Shown: positions 9,224-17,917, counted from the first letter of the stretch. The stretch is 64,000 nt of DNA from Pseudolachnospira sp051055405 (GCF_051055405.1 NZ_CP167068.1:2728001-2792000), one strand, 5' to 3'. Made by a program: numbers and translations. Notes: a model not told the origin generated them from the sequence alone.

Positions 9224-9376
9224 TTATAGACAATTGGCGTAATCCTTTTTGTCTGATTCGTCAATGACCTCAAAACCTACTTTCCGATACACACGAACCA
9301 CATAATTTACCTTCTGCACAGAAAGTGATGTCTGCTTATAGCCTTTATTCTTTAAGAGTTGAATCATGCCTTTCAT
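9224..9376 (-). pseudogene. C-terminal remnant of a GNAT acetyltransferase
   Basis: A 50-codon open frame encodes only the end of a GNAT fold: a helix (MKGMIQLLKNKGYKQTSLSV), then NYVVRVYRKVGFEVIDE, which matches motif B of the family. The acetyl-CoA-binding motif A and the whole N-terminal half are missing, and the frame starts 15 nt upstream of the DUF3788 stop codon with no convincing ribosome site. It is best read as a decayed gene. Confidence 0.6.
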
Positions 9377-9391
9377 ATGAGAATTTGATAA

Positions 9392-9805
9392 TTACTTTCT
9401 GTTTGGCTTTCTTTTGATTCTCAACAATCTCATAAAGTCATCAAATAAAGTAGTATCCACTGGTTCAAACATTAGCCATTTCCCATCATGATACGTTTGA
9501 GTTTCATCATAAATTCTTTGAACTTCCTCTGAGTAATTTTCTCTATCTTTTTCAAATTTTAGGCGTTCATCTCTTCCTAAGATAATCATAAATCCTATAC
9601 AGTTTTCTCTTGCATATAATGCGCATAGAGTTTTACCGCCTCGACGGTACTTATATTCATATGTCCACGCTTTACCGCCTTTATCCCACAAGCAATCCAT
9701 ATCATATTTTTCATCAATCAAAGCACATAATTTATTCCATATCTCATATAAAGTTTTTCCAACTAAGGTTGCCACTTGTTCTGCGTCAGGTATTATGTCA
9801 AGCAT
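9392..9805 (-). CDS. DUF3788 family protein
   Basis: A 137-residue cytoplasmic protein with the DUF3788 pattern: an early region ending DMDCLWDKGGKAWTYEYKYR, then KTLCALYARENCIGFMIILG and a final Phe-rich helix. The family is of unknown function and often seen among Firmicute accessory genes. GAGGAGG 5 nt upstream fixes the start at 9805 rather than the longer frame at 9850. It is followed by the GNAT remnant. Confidence 0.8.
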   Translation of the reverse strand: MLDIIPDAEQVATLVGKTLYEIWNKLCALIDEKYDMDCLWDKGGKAWTYEYKYRRGGKTLCALYARENCIGFMIILGRDERLKFEKDRENYSEEVQRIYDETQTYHDGKWLMFEPVDTTLFDDFMRLLRIKRKPNRK

Positions 9806-9855
9806 GATGTCCTCCTCTGTAATTAGAACCACTTTAGAGCCAACAGACATAAAGC

Positions 9856-9894
9856 AATCCCGGAAGCGCCCATTTTATCAGCATTTCCGGGATT
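9856..9894. terminator. Stem-loop upstream of the DUF3788 gene
   Basis: The arms AATCCCGGA and TCCGGGATT lie 21 nt apart. There is only a short T stretch on either side. It could be a leftover terminator or a leader hairpin of the DUF3788 gene. The rest of 9806-10136 shows no gene. Confidence 0.4.
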
Positions 9895-10136
9895 CTATCC
9901 GTTATTTGAACTCAACAAATGCGAATCAATTTTGCTCAGATATTATCATTTGCCGTATATACAGTTCTTTTAATTATTTGATATATCCATATTATCCTGC
10001 CTATATGAGCTAATGTTATCATTTTGTTATCGGCATTGATAACACTCGCTCTGCAACTGTGGATAATATCTTTAATATACTGCATATTTATTATAACCGA
10101 TGAAATCTCTGATTGCAATAGTAAGTCTTTATTTTT

Positions 10137-10168
10137 ACACACAAATTTAAAGATTTGTGTGTGTTTTT
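10137..10168 (+). terminator. Intrinsic terminator upstream of the AbiE promoter
   Basis: ACACACAAAT / ATTTGTGTGT stem followed by TTTTTGC on the plus strand, directly before the toxin-antitoxin promoter. No plus-strand gene ends here now, so it may be a relic or may insulate the pair. Confidence 0.6.
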
Positions 10169-10170
10169 GC

Positions 10171-10199
10171 TTGTGAAAGGGGAATTGTTATGTTATAAT
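10171..10199 (+). promoter_or_regulatory. Promoter of the AbiE toxin-antitoxin operon
   Basis: TTGTGA, 17 nt, then TATAAT preceded by TG (extended -10). It lies 62 nt before the antitoxin start, immediately after the ACACACAAAT hairpin. The AbiEi family usually autorepresses through inverted repeats here. Confidence 0.75.
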
Positions 10200-10260
10200 A
10201 AATATGCACACAGAAGCAAGGAATCTGTGCTTGAATTATTTGATTAAAGCAGGTGAACGA

Positions 10261-10866
10261 ATGGATAATCAAAAACTTGCCAAAGAAGTGATTACAAAAA
10301 AAGGGGGAATCGCAAAATCGGCTGATTTTGTTGCTGCCGGAATGCGGTCTGCGGATGTTGTTAATTTGTGTAATAGCGGTTTTCTTGAACGTGTCAAACA
10401 TGGTTATTACCGTCTTGCAGATATACAGGAAATATCAGAAGCTCAGCTCATCTCCACACTCATTCCAAAAGGAATTGTCTGTGTAGAGTCGGCGTTATTT
10501 CACTATGGGTATAGTGACTTTACCCCAAGAAAATGGTCGATAGCCGTTCCTCGTTCTATGTCAAGAACGAAACTTGAAGTAGACGATCTATCGCTTCAAG
10601 CCTATTATATGCCGCCAGAGCTTTATGAATTGGGTAAAACGTCAGATGATTTTGACGGCGTTACTCTGTCTGTTTACGACCGTGAACGCACAATTTGTGA
10701 TTGCTTTAAATACCGTTCCAGACTTGATAATGAAATGTTCAGCAAGGCACTTAATGCCTATGCGAACGATATAAATAAGAATCTGCAACATCTTTCTGCG
10801 TATGCTAAAAAGCTCAGGGTTTATAAAAAAGTTATAGAACTGATGGAGGTACTTCTCAATGGCTGA
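10261..10866 (+). CDS. AbiEi-family antitoxin (type IV toxin-antitoxin)
   Basis: The first 60 residues form the AbiEi winged-helix domain (KLAKEVITKKGGIAKSADFV, then FLERVKHGYYRLAD). The C-terminal part (YDRERTICDCFKYRSRLDNE) is the conserved antitoxin domain that occurs beside AbiEii toxins. The start is at 10261 with AGG 8-10 nt upstream; an in-frame ATG at 10204 lies too close to the promoter. Its last 8 nt overlap the toxin gene, giving tight coupling. AbiE systems provide phage abortive infection or element stabilisation; the type IV mechanism means the two proteins need not bind each other. Confidence 0.9.
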   Translation: MDNQKLAKEVITKKGGIAKSADFVAAGMRSADVVNLCNSGFLERVKHGYYRLADIQEISEAQLISTLIPKGIVCVESALFHYGYSDFTPRKWSIAVPRSMSRTKLEVDDLSLQAYYMPPELYELGKTSDDFDGVTLSVYDRERTICDCFKYRSRLDNEMFSKALNAYANDINKNLQHLSAYAKKLRVYKKVIELMEVLLNG

Positions 10867-11755
10867 TATTGCCGCATCTGTACTTGCAAGATTAAAAAAC
10901 AAGGCAAAAGAAAGTGGACAAAGCTATCAGCTTTGCCTGCAACTTTTCTGTCAGGAGGAATTCCTGCGCCGCTTGGAAAAATCACAATATGCGGAAAATC
11001 TTGTGCTGAAAGGCGGATTGTTCATTTATTCCGTTACCGATTTCGACAGCCGTGTGACGGTAGATATTGACTTTCTCCTTCGGAAAGTTCCTAATACTCC
11101 CGAACAGCTACAAACTGTGATAAAAGCAATCATCTCCACGCCTACCGGTAACGATTTTGTGACCTTTGAGATTAAAGATATTGCTCCTATTGCCGTTGCA
11201 AAGAAGTACGCTGGTATCGGAGTTTCTCTTGTGGCTCAAATTAAAAATACGAAAACGCCGTTCGGTATTGATTTCGGCGTGGGTGATGTTATTGTACCAA
11301 AGCAGGAGAAACGAAAAATTCCCACGCAACTTGAAGATTTTACTGCGCCGACAGTAAATACCTATTCTCTCGAAACAACGATAGCTGAAAAGATTGACGC
11401 AATACTCAGCCTTATGGAATTTTCGAGTCGAATGAAAGATTATTACGATATTTATTATCTTGCTAATAAATTTGATTTTGACGGAGCAACGCTGACAGAA
11501 GCATTAAGGAAAACCTTTGAAAATCGTGGGCATACCTTTACGGCAGAACAGTTTGAGCAGGTTATGGCTTTCGGCAGCGATAATGCAATGCAGAAGAAAT
11601 GGAAAGCCTTTGTCCGTAAAATTGACACAAAAACCGATGATTACAGCACTGTATTAAAAACCATAAAGGCTTTTTTAACTAAACCATTCACAGCAGCGGT
11701 AGAGGACAAAAAAATTATTGAACAATGGTCTGCTGATAGTGGAGAGTGGATGTAA
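10859..11755 (+). CDS. AbiEii nucleotidyltransferase toxin
   Basis: A 298-residue DUF1814 protein. The nucleotidyltransferase core is seen as LVLKGGLFIYSV followed by RVTVDIDFLL, giving the GG and DxD metal-binding motifs; downstream the AEKIDAILSL and MKDYYDIYYL helices match the family. Known AbiEii/MenT enzymes transfer nucleotides and block translation, in some cases through tRNA acceptor ends. The start overlaps the antitoxin stop, and GGAGG lies 11-15 nt upstream. The motifs appear intact, so the toxin should be active. Confidence 0.92.
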   Translation: MADIAASVLARLKNKAKESGQSYQLCLQLFCQEEFLRRLEKSQYAENLVLKGGLFIYSVTDFDSRVTVDIDFLLRKVPNTPEQLQTVIKAIISTPTGNDFVTFEIKDIAPIAVAKKYAGIGVSLVAQIKNTKTPFGIDFGVGDVIVPKQEKRKIPTQLEDFTAPTVNTYSLETTIAEKIDAILSLMEFSSRMKDYYDIYYLANKFDFDGATLTEALRKTFENRGHTFTAEQFEQVMAFGSDNAMQKKWKAFVRKIDTKTDDYSTVLKTIKAFLTKPFTAAVEDKKIIEQWSADSGEWM

Positions 11756-11768
11756 TAGGAGAGAAAAT

Positions 11769-11930
11769 ATGAGCACTAACATATCAAAGCAGAAACGAGA
11801 AGATATAAGTATCAAAAAGGTATCATGCCCCACATCAAAAGCCGGAAAGTCCGCTATTTATGCGGCTTCCCGGCTCTCTGTTTACTATTCGAACTCAATC
11901 GTTGCCGGCGGTTTCCCGGTACAATCATAA
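11769..11930 (+). pseudogene. Truncated third frame after the AbiE pair
   Basis: An ATG 13 nt after the toxin stop has AGGAGAG upstream and encodes MSTNISKQKREDISIKK, a normal-looking beginning. It then runs straight into the reverse complement of the guaA terminator and guaA 3' end. The frame is probably the stub of a gene cut off when the AbiE segment was joined to guaA, but it could be chance. Confidence 0.3.
11836..11876 (-). terminator. guaA terminator
   Basis: On the minus strand AGCCGG...CCGC pairs with GCGG...CCGGCT around ATAAATA, followed by TTTTGATG. It lies 9 nt beyond the guaA stop codon and faces the end of the AbiE operon, so it may act in both directions. Confidence 0.75.
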
Positions 11931-13426
11931 AACACCCGGTTTACGCCCTTCACCTCATTCACAATCCGATGCGTGGCCTTCATCAGCACCTCCCACGGAA
12001 TCTGTGCTGTCTCCGCGGTCATAAAGTCCGAAGTATCCACCGCCCGCAGCACCACCGCGTAATCATAGGTTCTCTCATCCCCCATGACGCCCACGGACCG
12101 CATATTCGTCAGCGCAGCAAAATACTGCCCCAGCTTTTTATCGACCCCTGCTTTTCCGATCTCCTCACGGTAGATCGCATCCGCTTCCTGGACGATTTTC
12201 ACCTTCTCCGCCGTCACCTCTCCGATAATCCGGATACCAAGGCCTGGCCCAGGGAAAGGCTGACGATAAACCAAACGCTCTGGGATACCCAGTTCGATTC
12301 CAGCCTTCCGCACTTCATCCTTAAAAAGCATCCGCAAAGGCTCGATAATCTCCTTAAAATCTACAACGGAAGGAAGCCCTCCGACATTGTGATGAGACTT
12401 GATGACCGCCGACTTTCCAAGACCGCTTTCAATCACATCCGGATAAATCGTACCCTGTACCAAAAAGTCTACTGCTCCGATCTTCTTTGCCTCTTCCTCA
12501 AAAATGCGAATGAATTCTTCCCCAATGATCTTCCGTTTCTGCTCCGGCTCCATTACCCCTTTCAACTTTTCATAATACCGTTCCTGGGCATTTACCCGGA
12601 TAAAGTTCAACTCATAAGGGCCGTCGGGACCAAAGACTGCCTCCACCTCATCGCCCTCATTCTTTCGCAGAAGTCCATGATCTACAAACACACAGGTCAG
12701 CTGTTTTCCAATTGCTTTGGATAGAAGCACAGCAGCCACAGAAGAATCCACGCCTCCCGACAAGGCGCACAAGACCTTCCCCCTGCCAATTCTTTCTCTC
12801 AGCGTTTGAATGGTATTCTCCACAAAAGAATCCATCTTCCAGTCGCCCTTGCACCCGCAAATCTTACGCACAAAGTTGAACAGCATCTTCTGCCCTTCCA
12901 CGGTATGCATAACCTCCGGATGAAACTGTACTGCATACAACTTTTTCTCCGGCAATTCCATCGCTGCCACCGGACAAACCGGCGTCGTGGCAGTCACCGA
13001 AAAGCCTTCCGGAGCCGCTGCAATATAATCCGTGTGGCTCATCCAGCAAGCCGTAGTAGACGCCACATTTTCAAAGAGCGCCGACGTCGTATCCACAGAC
13101 ACTTCCGTTCCACCATATTCGCTAACCGGGGCCGTCTCAACCGGGGCGCCCAGCAAGTATGCCATCAACTGAGAGCCATAGCAAATTCCCAGCACCGGAA
13201 TCCCCAGCTCCAACACTTCCCGTCCACAGCGAGGGGCGTCTTCTGCGTACACACTATTGGGTCCGCCAGTAAAAATGATCCCCTTTGGATGCAGCTCCTT
13301 CAATGCTTCCAAGCTCATGGTATAAGGATGTACCTCGCAGTATACGTTGCACTCCCGGACCCGGCGGGCAATCAACTGATTATACTGTCCGCCAAAATCC
13401 AAGACGACTACCATTTCTCTATCCAC
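11885..13426 (-). CDS. guaA: GMP synthase (glutamine-hydrolysing)
   Basis: Converts XMP to GMP using ATP and glutamine in the cytoplasm. The class I amidotransferase domain (1-190) has the nucleophile Cys82 in GICYGSQ and the FHPEV catalytic His/Glu. The ATP-pyrophosphatase domain carries the P-loop SGGVDSS near residue 224, and the dimerisation domain ends CTGKPPATIEFE, the usual GuaA C-terminus. Length 513 is normal. GTG start with GGAGG 7 nt upstream. The zinc-ribbon gene ends 13 nt upstream, so both are probably co-transcribed. Confidence 0.98.
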   Translation of the reverse strand: MDREMVVVLDFGGQYNQLIARRVRECNVYCEVHPYTMSLEALKELHPKGIIFTGGPNSVYAEDAPRCGREVLELGIPVLGICYGSQLMAYLLGAPVETAPVSEYGGTEVSVDTTSALFENVASTTACWMSHTDYIAAAPEGFSVTATTPVCPVAAMELPEKKLYAVQFHPEVMHTVEGQKMLFNFVRKICGCKGDWKMDSFVENTIQTLRERIGRGKVLCALSGGVDSSVAAVLLSKAIGKQLTCVFVDHGLLRKNEGDEVEAVFGPDGPYELNFIRVNAQERYYEKLKGVMEPEQKRKIIGEEFIRIFEEEAKKIGAVDFLVQGTIYPDVIESGLGKSAVIKSHHNVGGLPSVVDFKEIIEPLRMLFKDEVRKAGIELGIPERLVYRQPFPGPGLGIRIIGEVTAEKVKIVQEADAIYREEIGKAGVDKKLGQYFAALTNMRSVGVMGDERTYDYAVVLRAVDTSDFMTAETAQIPWEVLMKATHRIVNEVKGVNRVFYDCTGKPPATIEFE

Positions 13427-13439
13427 CTTTATTCCTCCG

Positions 13440-13790
13440 TCAATTCATCTTATGCCCGCAATGACTGCAAAAAGCAGACGTTTCCTCTACAGCAGCTCCG
13501 CATTCCGGACAAATCTTCCTCTTCTTTAGCTCATTCAGCTGTCCTTGAAATTCTTCAATTGCAGCGCAAGCTTCCCCTACGTGCTCAAAATAAGGAATGT
13601 ATTCCTCGCAAATCTCTCCGTCATGCTTTTCATAATAAAGCTTGCCAATCGCCTGGTAAGCCCCTGCCAATTTCTCCTCCTCCGCGCGAATCCGCTGTCT
13701 CAGCCGCGCCACCTCCGCAGTCTCTTTGACTTTATCGCTTACATCTCTGCCGAGCCCTGTGATCTTTTGTCCAATTTGATCCCAATCCAT
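13440..13790 (-). CDS. Zinc-ribbon protein with coiled-coil N-terminus
   Basis: A 116-residue protein. The first 90 residues are helical and charged with coiled-coil character (VARLRQRIRAEEEKLAGAYQ). The C-terminus has two CxxC pairs (CPEC and CSHC), which make a zinc ribbon. Similar short proteins are annotated only as zinc-ribbon domain proteins, and I do not recognise a function. It sits between aroC (70 nt) and guaA (13 nt) on the same strand, perhaps in one operon. Confidence 0.85.
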   Translation of the reverse strand: MDWDQIGQKITGLGRDVSDKVKETAEVARLRQRIRAEEEKLAGAYQAIGKLYYEKHDGEICEEYIPYFEHVGEACAAIEEFQGQLNELKKRKICPECGAAVEETSAFCSHCGHKMN

Positions 13791-13860
13791 CTTGATTCCC
13801 TCCTTATGGAAATAATATGCTCCAATATAACTCCATTGTAGTCCTTATCCTTTATCCCTG

Positions 13861-14901
13861 TCAACGATAAAAGTCCTGAATTCCCTTCATGGTAGCGCTC
13901 ATATTTGCCAACAAAGCGTCCAATATGGTCAAAGCGGTCATTGCCTCCACCACAACCGCCGCCCGGTTCACAATAATGGGATCATGGCGGCCCTTGACCT
14001 GAATCTCCACATTTTCCCCTTGGCGGTTCACGCTTTCCTGCATCTGCGCAATGGAAGGCGTCGGCTTAAACGCAGCCCGCAAAAGGATCTCCGAGCCATC
14101 GCTGATTCCGCCTAGAATTCCGCCTGCATGGTTTGTCTTCTTATAAATATTTCCGCCTTCATCCACCCGAAATGGATCATTATTCTCGGACCCAACAGCC
14201 TCCGCCGCGTGAAAACCATCTCCGATCTCCACACCCTTTACCGCACCGATACTCATAATCGCTTTCGCCAGGTTCGCATCCAATTTTTCAAAGACCGGAT
14301 CACCGATTCCAGCAGGCATCCCTGTCACCCGGCATTCTACGATGCCGCCTACCGAATCCATCTGGGACATTTTCTCATTCAGATAGGCCTCTACCGTCTC
14401 CTTGTCCGACGCGTCATAAGGGCCAATCTTCTTCGCATATGCCTGCACCCCAACCCCCAGTTCCGCCAGGATCTTCTTTGCAACTGCGCCGGCAGCCACG
14501 CGTCCAATCGTCTCACGGCCGGAAGAACGTCCGCCGCCCCGATAATCTCGGAATCCATACTTCGCATCAAAGGTGTAATCCGCATGACCGGGCCGATAAA
14601 TATCCGCAATTGCCGAGTAATCCCTTGAACGCTGGTCCTGGTTCCATACAATCAAGGAAATGGGAGTTCCTGTAGTTCTTCCCTCAAAGGTTCCCGAAAG
14701 AATTTCCACCAAATCGCCTTCTTTTCTCGCCGTGGTAAAACGGTTCTGCCCCGGTTTTCTCCGATCCAGTAGTTCCTGGATGTCTTCTTCTGTTAACGGC
14801 AAGCCAGCCGGACACCCATCAATTACCACGCCGATCGCCTTCCCATGGGATTCTCCCCAGGTAGTCACGGAAAAAATTCGTCCTAATGTAGAGCCTGACA
14901 T
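13861..14901 (-). CDS. aroC: Chorismate synthase
   Basis: Last common step of the shikimate pathway, EPSP to chorismate, using reduced FMN. Signatures seen: WGESHG near residue 17, GRSSGRETIGRVAAGA near 125-140, and the third motif at FKPTPSIAQMQ. Length 346 is slightly short of the usual 350-390 but complete. AGGAG lies 5 nt upstream of the ATG. It is transcribed from a promoter that overlaps the divergent mscL promoter. Confidence 0.97.
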   Translation of the reverse strand: MSGSTLGRIFSVTTWGESHGKAIGVVIDGCPAGLPLTEEDIQELLDRRKPGQNRFTTARKEGDLVEILSGTFEGRTTGTPISLIVWNQDQRSRDYSAIADIYRPGHADYTFDAKYGFRDYRGGGRSSGRETIGRVAAGAVAKKILAELGVGVQAYAKKIGPYDASDKETVEAYLNEKMSQMDSVGGIVECRVTGMPAGIGDPVFEKLDANLAKAIMSIGAVKGVEIGDGFHAAEAVGSENNDPFRVDEGGNIYKKTNHAGGILGGISDGSEILLRAAFKPTPSIAQMQESVNRQGENVEIQVKGRHDPIIVNRAAVVVEAMTALTILDALLANMSATMKGIQDFYR

Positions 14902-14983
14902 ATGATCTCCTTCATTTCACGGCGGCTTACTCGAATCGTTCGGTTCCGCCGAGATTTTCTGCATTTTATAAATTTCGTTTACG

Positions 14984-15012
14984 AGCATACCATATTTAAA
15001 ATCCCTTTACAA
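14984..15012 (-). promoter_or_regulatory. aroC promoter
   Basis: Minus strand TTGTAA, 17 nt, TATGCT, with an 80-nt leader to aroC. Its -35 box occupies nearly the same bases as the -35 box of the divergent mscL promoter. Confidence 0.6.
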
Positions 15013-15034
15013 GCGGCTTTTTTTTGATTATAAT
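15006..15034 (+). promoter_or_regulatory. mscL promoter
   Basis: Plus strand TTTACA, 17 nt, TATAAT, 36 nt before the mscL start. The two divergent -35 boxes overlap by five bases, so polymerases should compete for the two promoters. Confidence 0.7.
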
Positions 15035-15070
15035 AAAGGCCACATACGACCACATATAGGAGGGCCAAAA

Positions 15071-15475
15071 ATGAAAAGCTTCATGAAAGAGTTCAAAGAA
15101 TTTATCGCAAAAGGAAATGTGATGAGTATGGCTGTCGGCATTATCATCGGTTCTGCCTTCACAGCTATCGTTACCTCTTTGAATCAAGACATCATCACAC
15201 CCCTTTTAGGTCTCATCTTAGGACAGGTGGATTTCACTTCCCTGTCTATCACAGTCGGGGAAGCCTCCGTTTTATATGGAAACTTCATTCAGGCGCTGAT
15301 TACGTTCTTGATCACAGCATTTACTCTGTTTCTGATCTTAAAAGCATTCAACCGGTTTGCAGAAAAGAAAGAAGCAGCCGAAAAGCAACAGCCTGCAGAA
15401 CCGGCTCCTGTTCCGGAAGATATTCAACTTTTAACAGAAATACGTGATCTCCTAAAAAAAGGCGAAAAAGAGTAA
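15071..15475 (+). CDS. mscL: Large-conductance mechanosensitive channel
   Basis: A 134-residue MscL, normal length. The N-terminal amphipathic helix (MKEFKEFIAKGNVMSMAVGI) leads into TM1 with the glycine-rich pore constriction (AVGIIIGSAFTAIVTSL). A periplasmic-type loop follows, then TM2 (ALITFLITAFTLFLILKAF) and a cytoplasmic charged helix ending PEDIQLLTEIRDLLKK, the conserved C-terminal bundle. It is a pentameric emergency valve for hypo-osmotic shock. AGGAGGG precedes the ATG. Confidence 0.97.
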   Translation: MKSFMKEFKEFIAKGNVMSMAVGIIIGSAFTAIVTSLNQDIITPLLGLILGQVDFTSLSITVGEASVLYGNFIQALITFLITAFTLFLILKAFNRFAEKKEAAEKQQPAEPAPVPEDIQLLTEIRDLLKKGEKE

Positions 15476-15506
15476 AGAATTTTGCGCAGAATTTCCTATG
15501 AAATAG

Positions 15507-15539
15507 AAAAGGTCCGAAGCATACCTGCCTTGGACCTTT
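15507..15539. terminator. Bidirectional terminator between mscL and the S41 protease
   Basis: AAAGGTCC / GGACCTTT stem with a minus-strand TTTTCTATTTC tail and a weaker plus-strand TTTCTCTT tail. It serves the convergent mscL and protease genes. Just before it, 15489-15505 carries a 17-nt stretch that recurs at 23732-23748. Confidence 0.7.
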
Positions 15540-15570
15540 CTCTTCCTGATTTCATTTAAAATGTTGATAG

Positions 15571-16794
15571 CTATTCCATTTGCTGCCCGACCTCTTGCCG
15601 CAGCACTTCCTGGGCCTTTTCCAACTGCACATCCCGCTCTCCATCTTCTATCCACTTCACTTCTACATCCAGCTTGATACCGGTTCCGTGAATATCCGTT
15701 CCATTGGGGGTAAAATAGTGGGCTGTTGTCAGTTTGATTCCAGAGCCATCACTCAACTCATAAAACGTCTGCACGATTCCCTTGCCAAAGGTTGTCGTTC
15801 CCACCAGCTTCGCCCGCTGATGATCTTTTAAGGTTCCAGAGAGCACTTCGGCCGCACTGGCTGAATTTTCATTGACCAGAACGGTCATTGGTCCTGTATA
15901 ATACTGCTCTGCCGTAGAATCATAGTCCACCCGATTCCCAGCCTTATCTTCCATATAGAAAATATTGCACTCAGGTAAAAAAAGATCCGCGATATCCACG
16001 ACGCTGGTTAAAAGTCCCCCAGGGTTATCCCGCAAATCAAGAATCAGTCCTTTCATTCCTTGACTCGTTAAGTCCGCCAAAGCATTTTTCATCTGTTCCA
16101 GAGAAACATCGTCAAACTGCATCAAATAAAGGTAGCCGATTCCATCCTCTAACATCCGGTATTCTACCGTATCGACAGACACTTCCCTGCGTTCCACCAC
16201 AAAATCCAATGTTTCTCTCGTACGTTCCCGGTAAATCTGTACCGTCACATCGCTGCCTTCGGCCCCTTTGATCTGGGCCACCACTTGGCTCAAATCCATT
16301 CCATCGGTACTCGTACCATTTACCCCGACGATCCAATCGTCTTTCTGCATCCCAACTTCCTGAGCCGGAGAATTGCTGAACACATTTACAATCTTGATTT
16401 GCCCCTCCTGCATCTGCCCTGCTAAAATTCCAATTCCATAGTAAGTACCATTGGCAGACTGCAGCACCTCTTCCAGTTCCTGCTCCGTATAATAGACGGA
16501 ATAAGGATCGCCCAGACCATCCACATAGCCGGCCAAAAGGCCATTGATCATCTGCTCTTTATCTACATCAAAAATATAGGTTCCGTCAATATAGGCGTCA
16601 ATTTCCTGCAGCTTTTGTTCCAATGTCAAAGCCGCGGAGGTCTCTGGGGCCGGCAGGCTCTCCGCATTCCTGCTCTCAGACAATTTTGGTATCAGAAAAA
16701 AGGCGCCTGCAAGAAACACGACCGCCATAACAACGACGGTCGCGCTGATTCCAACCAACAATCCATTTTGAAAATTTCTATTTTTCTTATTCAC
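15571..16794 (-). CDS. S41-family C-terminal processing peptidase (CtpA/Prc-like)
   Basis: Membrane-anchored protease with an N-terminal signal anchor (LLVGISATVVVMAVVFLAGA). A PDZ domain follows near 95-180 (SNSPAQEVGMQKDDWIVGVN), then the S41 catalytic domain with Ser in ENSASAAEVLSG and Lys in TTFGKGIVQ, the Ser-Lys dyad of the family. It cleaves exported proteins from their C-termini. I chose a GTG start (16794) with AGAGG 7 nt upstream; an ATG at 16809 lacks a ribosome site. Monocistronic. Confidence 0.93.
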   Translation of the reverse strand: MNKKNRNFQNGLLVGISATVVVMAVVFLAGAFFLIPKLSESRNAESLPAPETSAALTLEQKLQEIDAYIDGTYIFDVDKEQMINGLLAGYVDGLGDPYSVYYTEQELEEVLQSANGTYYGIGILAGQMQEGQIKIVNVFSNSPAQEVGMQKDDWIVGVNGTSTDGMDLSQVVAQIKGAEGSDVTVQIYRERTRETLDFVVERREVSVDTVEYRMLEDGIGYLYLMQFDDVSLEQMKNALADLTSQGMKGLILDLRDNPGGLLTSVVDIADLFLPECNIFYMEDKAGNRVDYDSTAEQYYTGPMTVLVNENSASAAEVLSGTLKDHQRAKLVGTTTFGKGIVQTFYELSDGSGIKLTTAHYFTPNGTDIHGTGIKLDVEVKWIEDGERDVQLEKAQEVLRQEVGQQME

Positions 16795-16877
16795 TCCAAT
16801 ACCTCTCATGGATTTATAGCATGTACTTTTATTTTACGCCTGAAATGTGAAAAATAAAAGAAGTATTTTCCTTTTTC

Positions 16878-16906
16878 TTCAAATAAATATCCGTTTGTGT
16901 TAGACT
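16878..16906 (+). promoter_or_regulatory. Promoter of the beta-hydroxyacid dehydrogenase gene
   Basis: TTCAAA, 17 nt, TAGACT, 22 nt before the ATG. The same -10 sequence TAGACT is used at 40219. Confidence 0.5.
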
Positions 16907-16928
16907 AAAAGAAAAAGGAGAATTTCCG

Positions 16929-17792
16929 ATGAAGAAAATTGCATGGATTGGTACCGGCGTGATGGGCAGTCATCAAGCCGGCCACCTGGTGAAGGCGGGT
17001 TATCCGGTAAAAGCCTATAGCCGCCGTCCCGAAAAAGTAAAGGAACTCGCAGAAATCCACGGATTCATTCCCTGCCCCACCATTCGCGAAGCTGTCTTTG
17101 ACGCGGATGTCATCTTCGTCATGGTCGGTTATCCCAAAGACGTAGAGGATGTATTTTTATCGGAAACAGGAATTTTGGCCTGTGCCAAACCCGGCGCAAT
17201 CGCAGTGGATATGACCACATCCCTGCCATCCCTGGCAGAACGGTTGTATACGAAAGGGAAAGAAAAAGGAATTCAAGTGCTGGACGCGCCAGTCTCCGGC
17301 GGGGACCGCGGAGCCCAGGCAGGAACCCTCTCGATCATGGTTGGCGGAGAGCGATCTGCCTTTGACGAGGTTCTTCCGCTATTTTCTTGTATGGGAAAGA
17401 CCATCTCTTATATGGGACCCGCAGGCTTTGGACAACACACGAAAGCAGCAAATCAAATCGCTGTAGCCGGCGCCACAGCCGCCTATACAGAGGCCATTGC
17501 CTATGCCGAGAGAACCGGCCTTGATCCTGAAAAAATGTTAGCGGCGATCAGCGGCGGAGCTGCTGGAAGCTGGCAGATCACCAATATGGCTCCCCGCGCT
17601 CTGCAGGGAGACTTTGCACCTGGATTCTACATCAAACATTTCATCAAAGACATGAAAATTATCGAGGAGGAAAGCACAAATCGCGGTCTGCACTTGAAAA
17701 TGTTGGAGGCTGTTCTTGCCTTGTACCAGGAAATGGAAGGTCTCAACAAGGAAAATGAAGGGACGCAAGCTCTGATTCAACTTTACAGATAG
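16929..17792 (+). CDS. NAD(P)-dependent beta-hydroxyacid dehydrogenase (3-hydroxyisobutyrate dehydrogenase family)
   Basis: A 287-residue enzyme of normal family length. The Rossmann motif is IGTGVMGSHQAGHL at residues 5-18, the substrate signature DAPVSGGDRGAQAGTLSIM lies near 119-137, and the catalytic Lys is in GFGQHTKAANQI near 173. Family members reduce tartronate semialdehyde, oxidise 3-hydroxyisobutyrate or act on short succinic semialdehydes; the sequence alone does not settle which. GGAG is 8 nt upstream. It appears monocistronic. Confidence 0.92.
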   Translation: MKKIAWIGTGVMGSHQAGHLVKAGYPVKAYSRRPEKVKELAEIHGFIPCPTIREAVFDADVIFVMVGYPKDVEDVFLSETGILACAKPGAIAVDMTTSLPSLAERLYTKGKEKGIQVLDAPVSGGDRGAQAGTLSIMVGGERSAFDEVLPLFSCMGKTISYMGPAGFGQHTKAANQIAVAGATAAYTEAIAYAERTGLDPEKMLAAISGGAAGSWQITNMAPRALQGDFAPGFYIKHFIKDMKIIEEESTNRGLHLKMLEAVLALYQEMEGLNKENEGTQALIQLYR

Positions 17793-17917
17793 AAATAATT
17801 GTGTCTTTCCTACACTTTTTGTCACGATGAATCAATCTTCCTCCGTTTGTTATCATTTACTGTAAAACGGGGTAAGATAGCATAAACTGCTGATAATTCG
17901 GTGCAAAAGGAGTTTCT

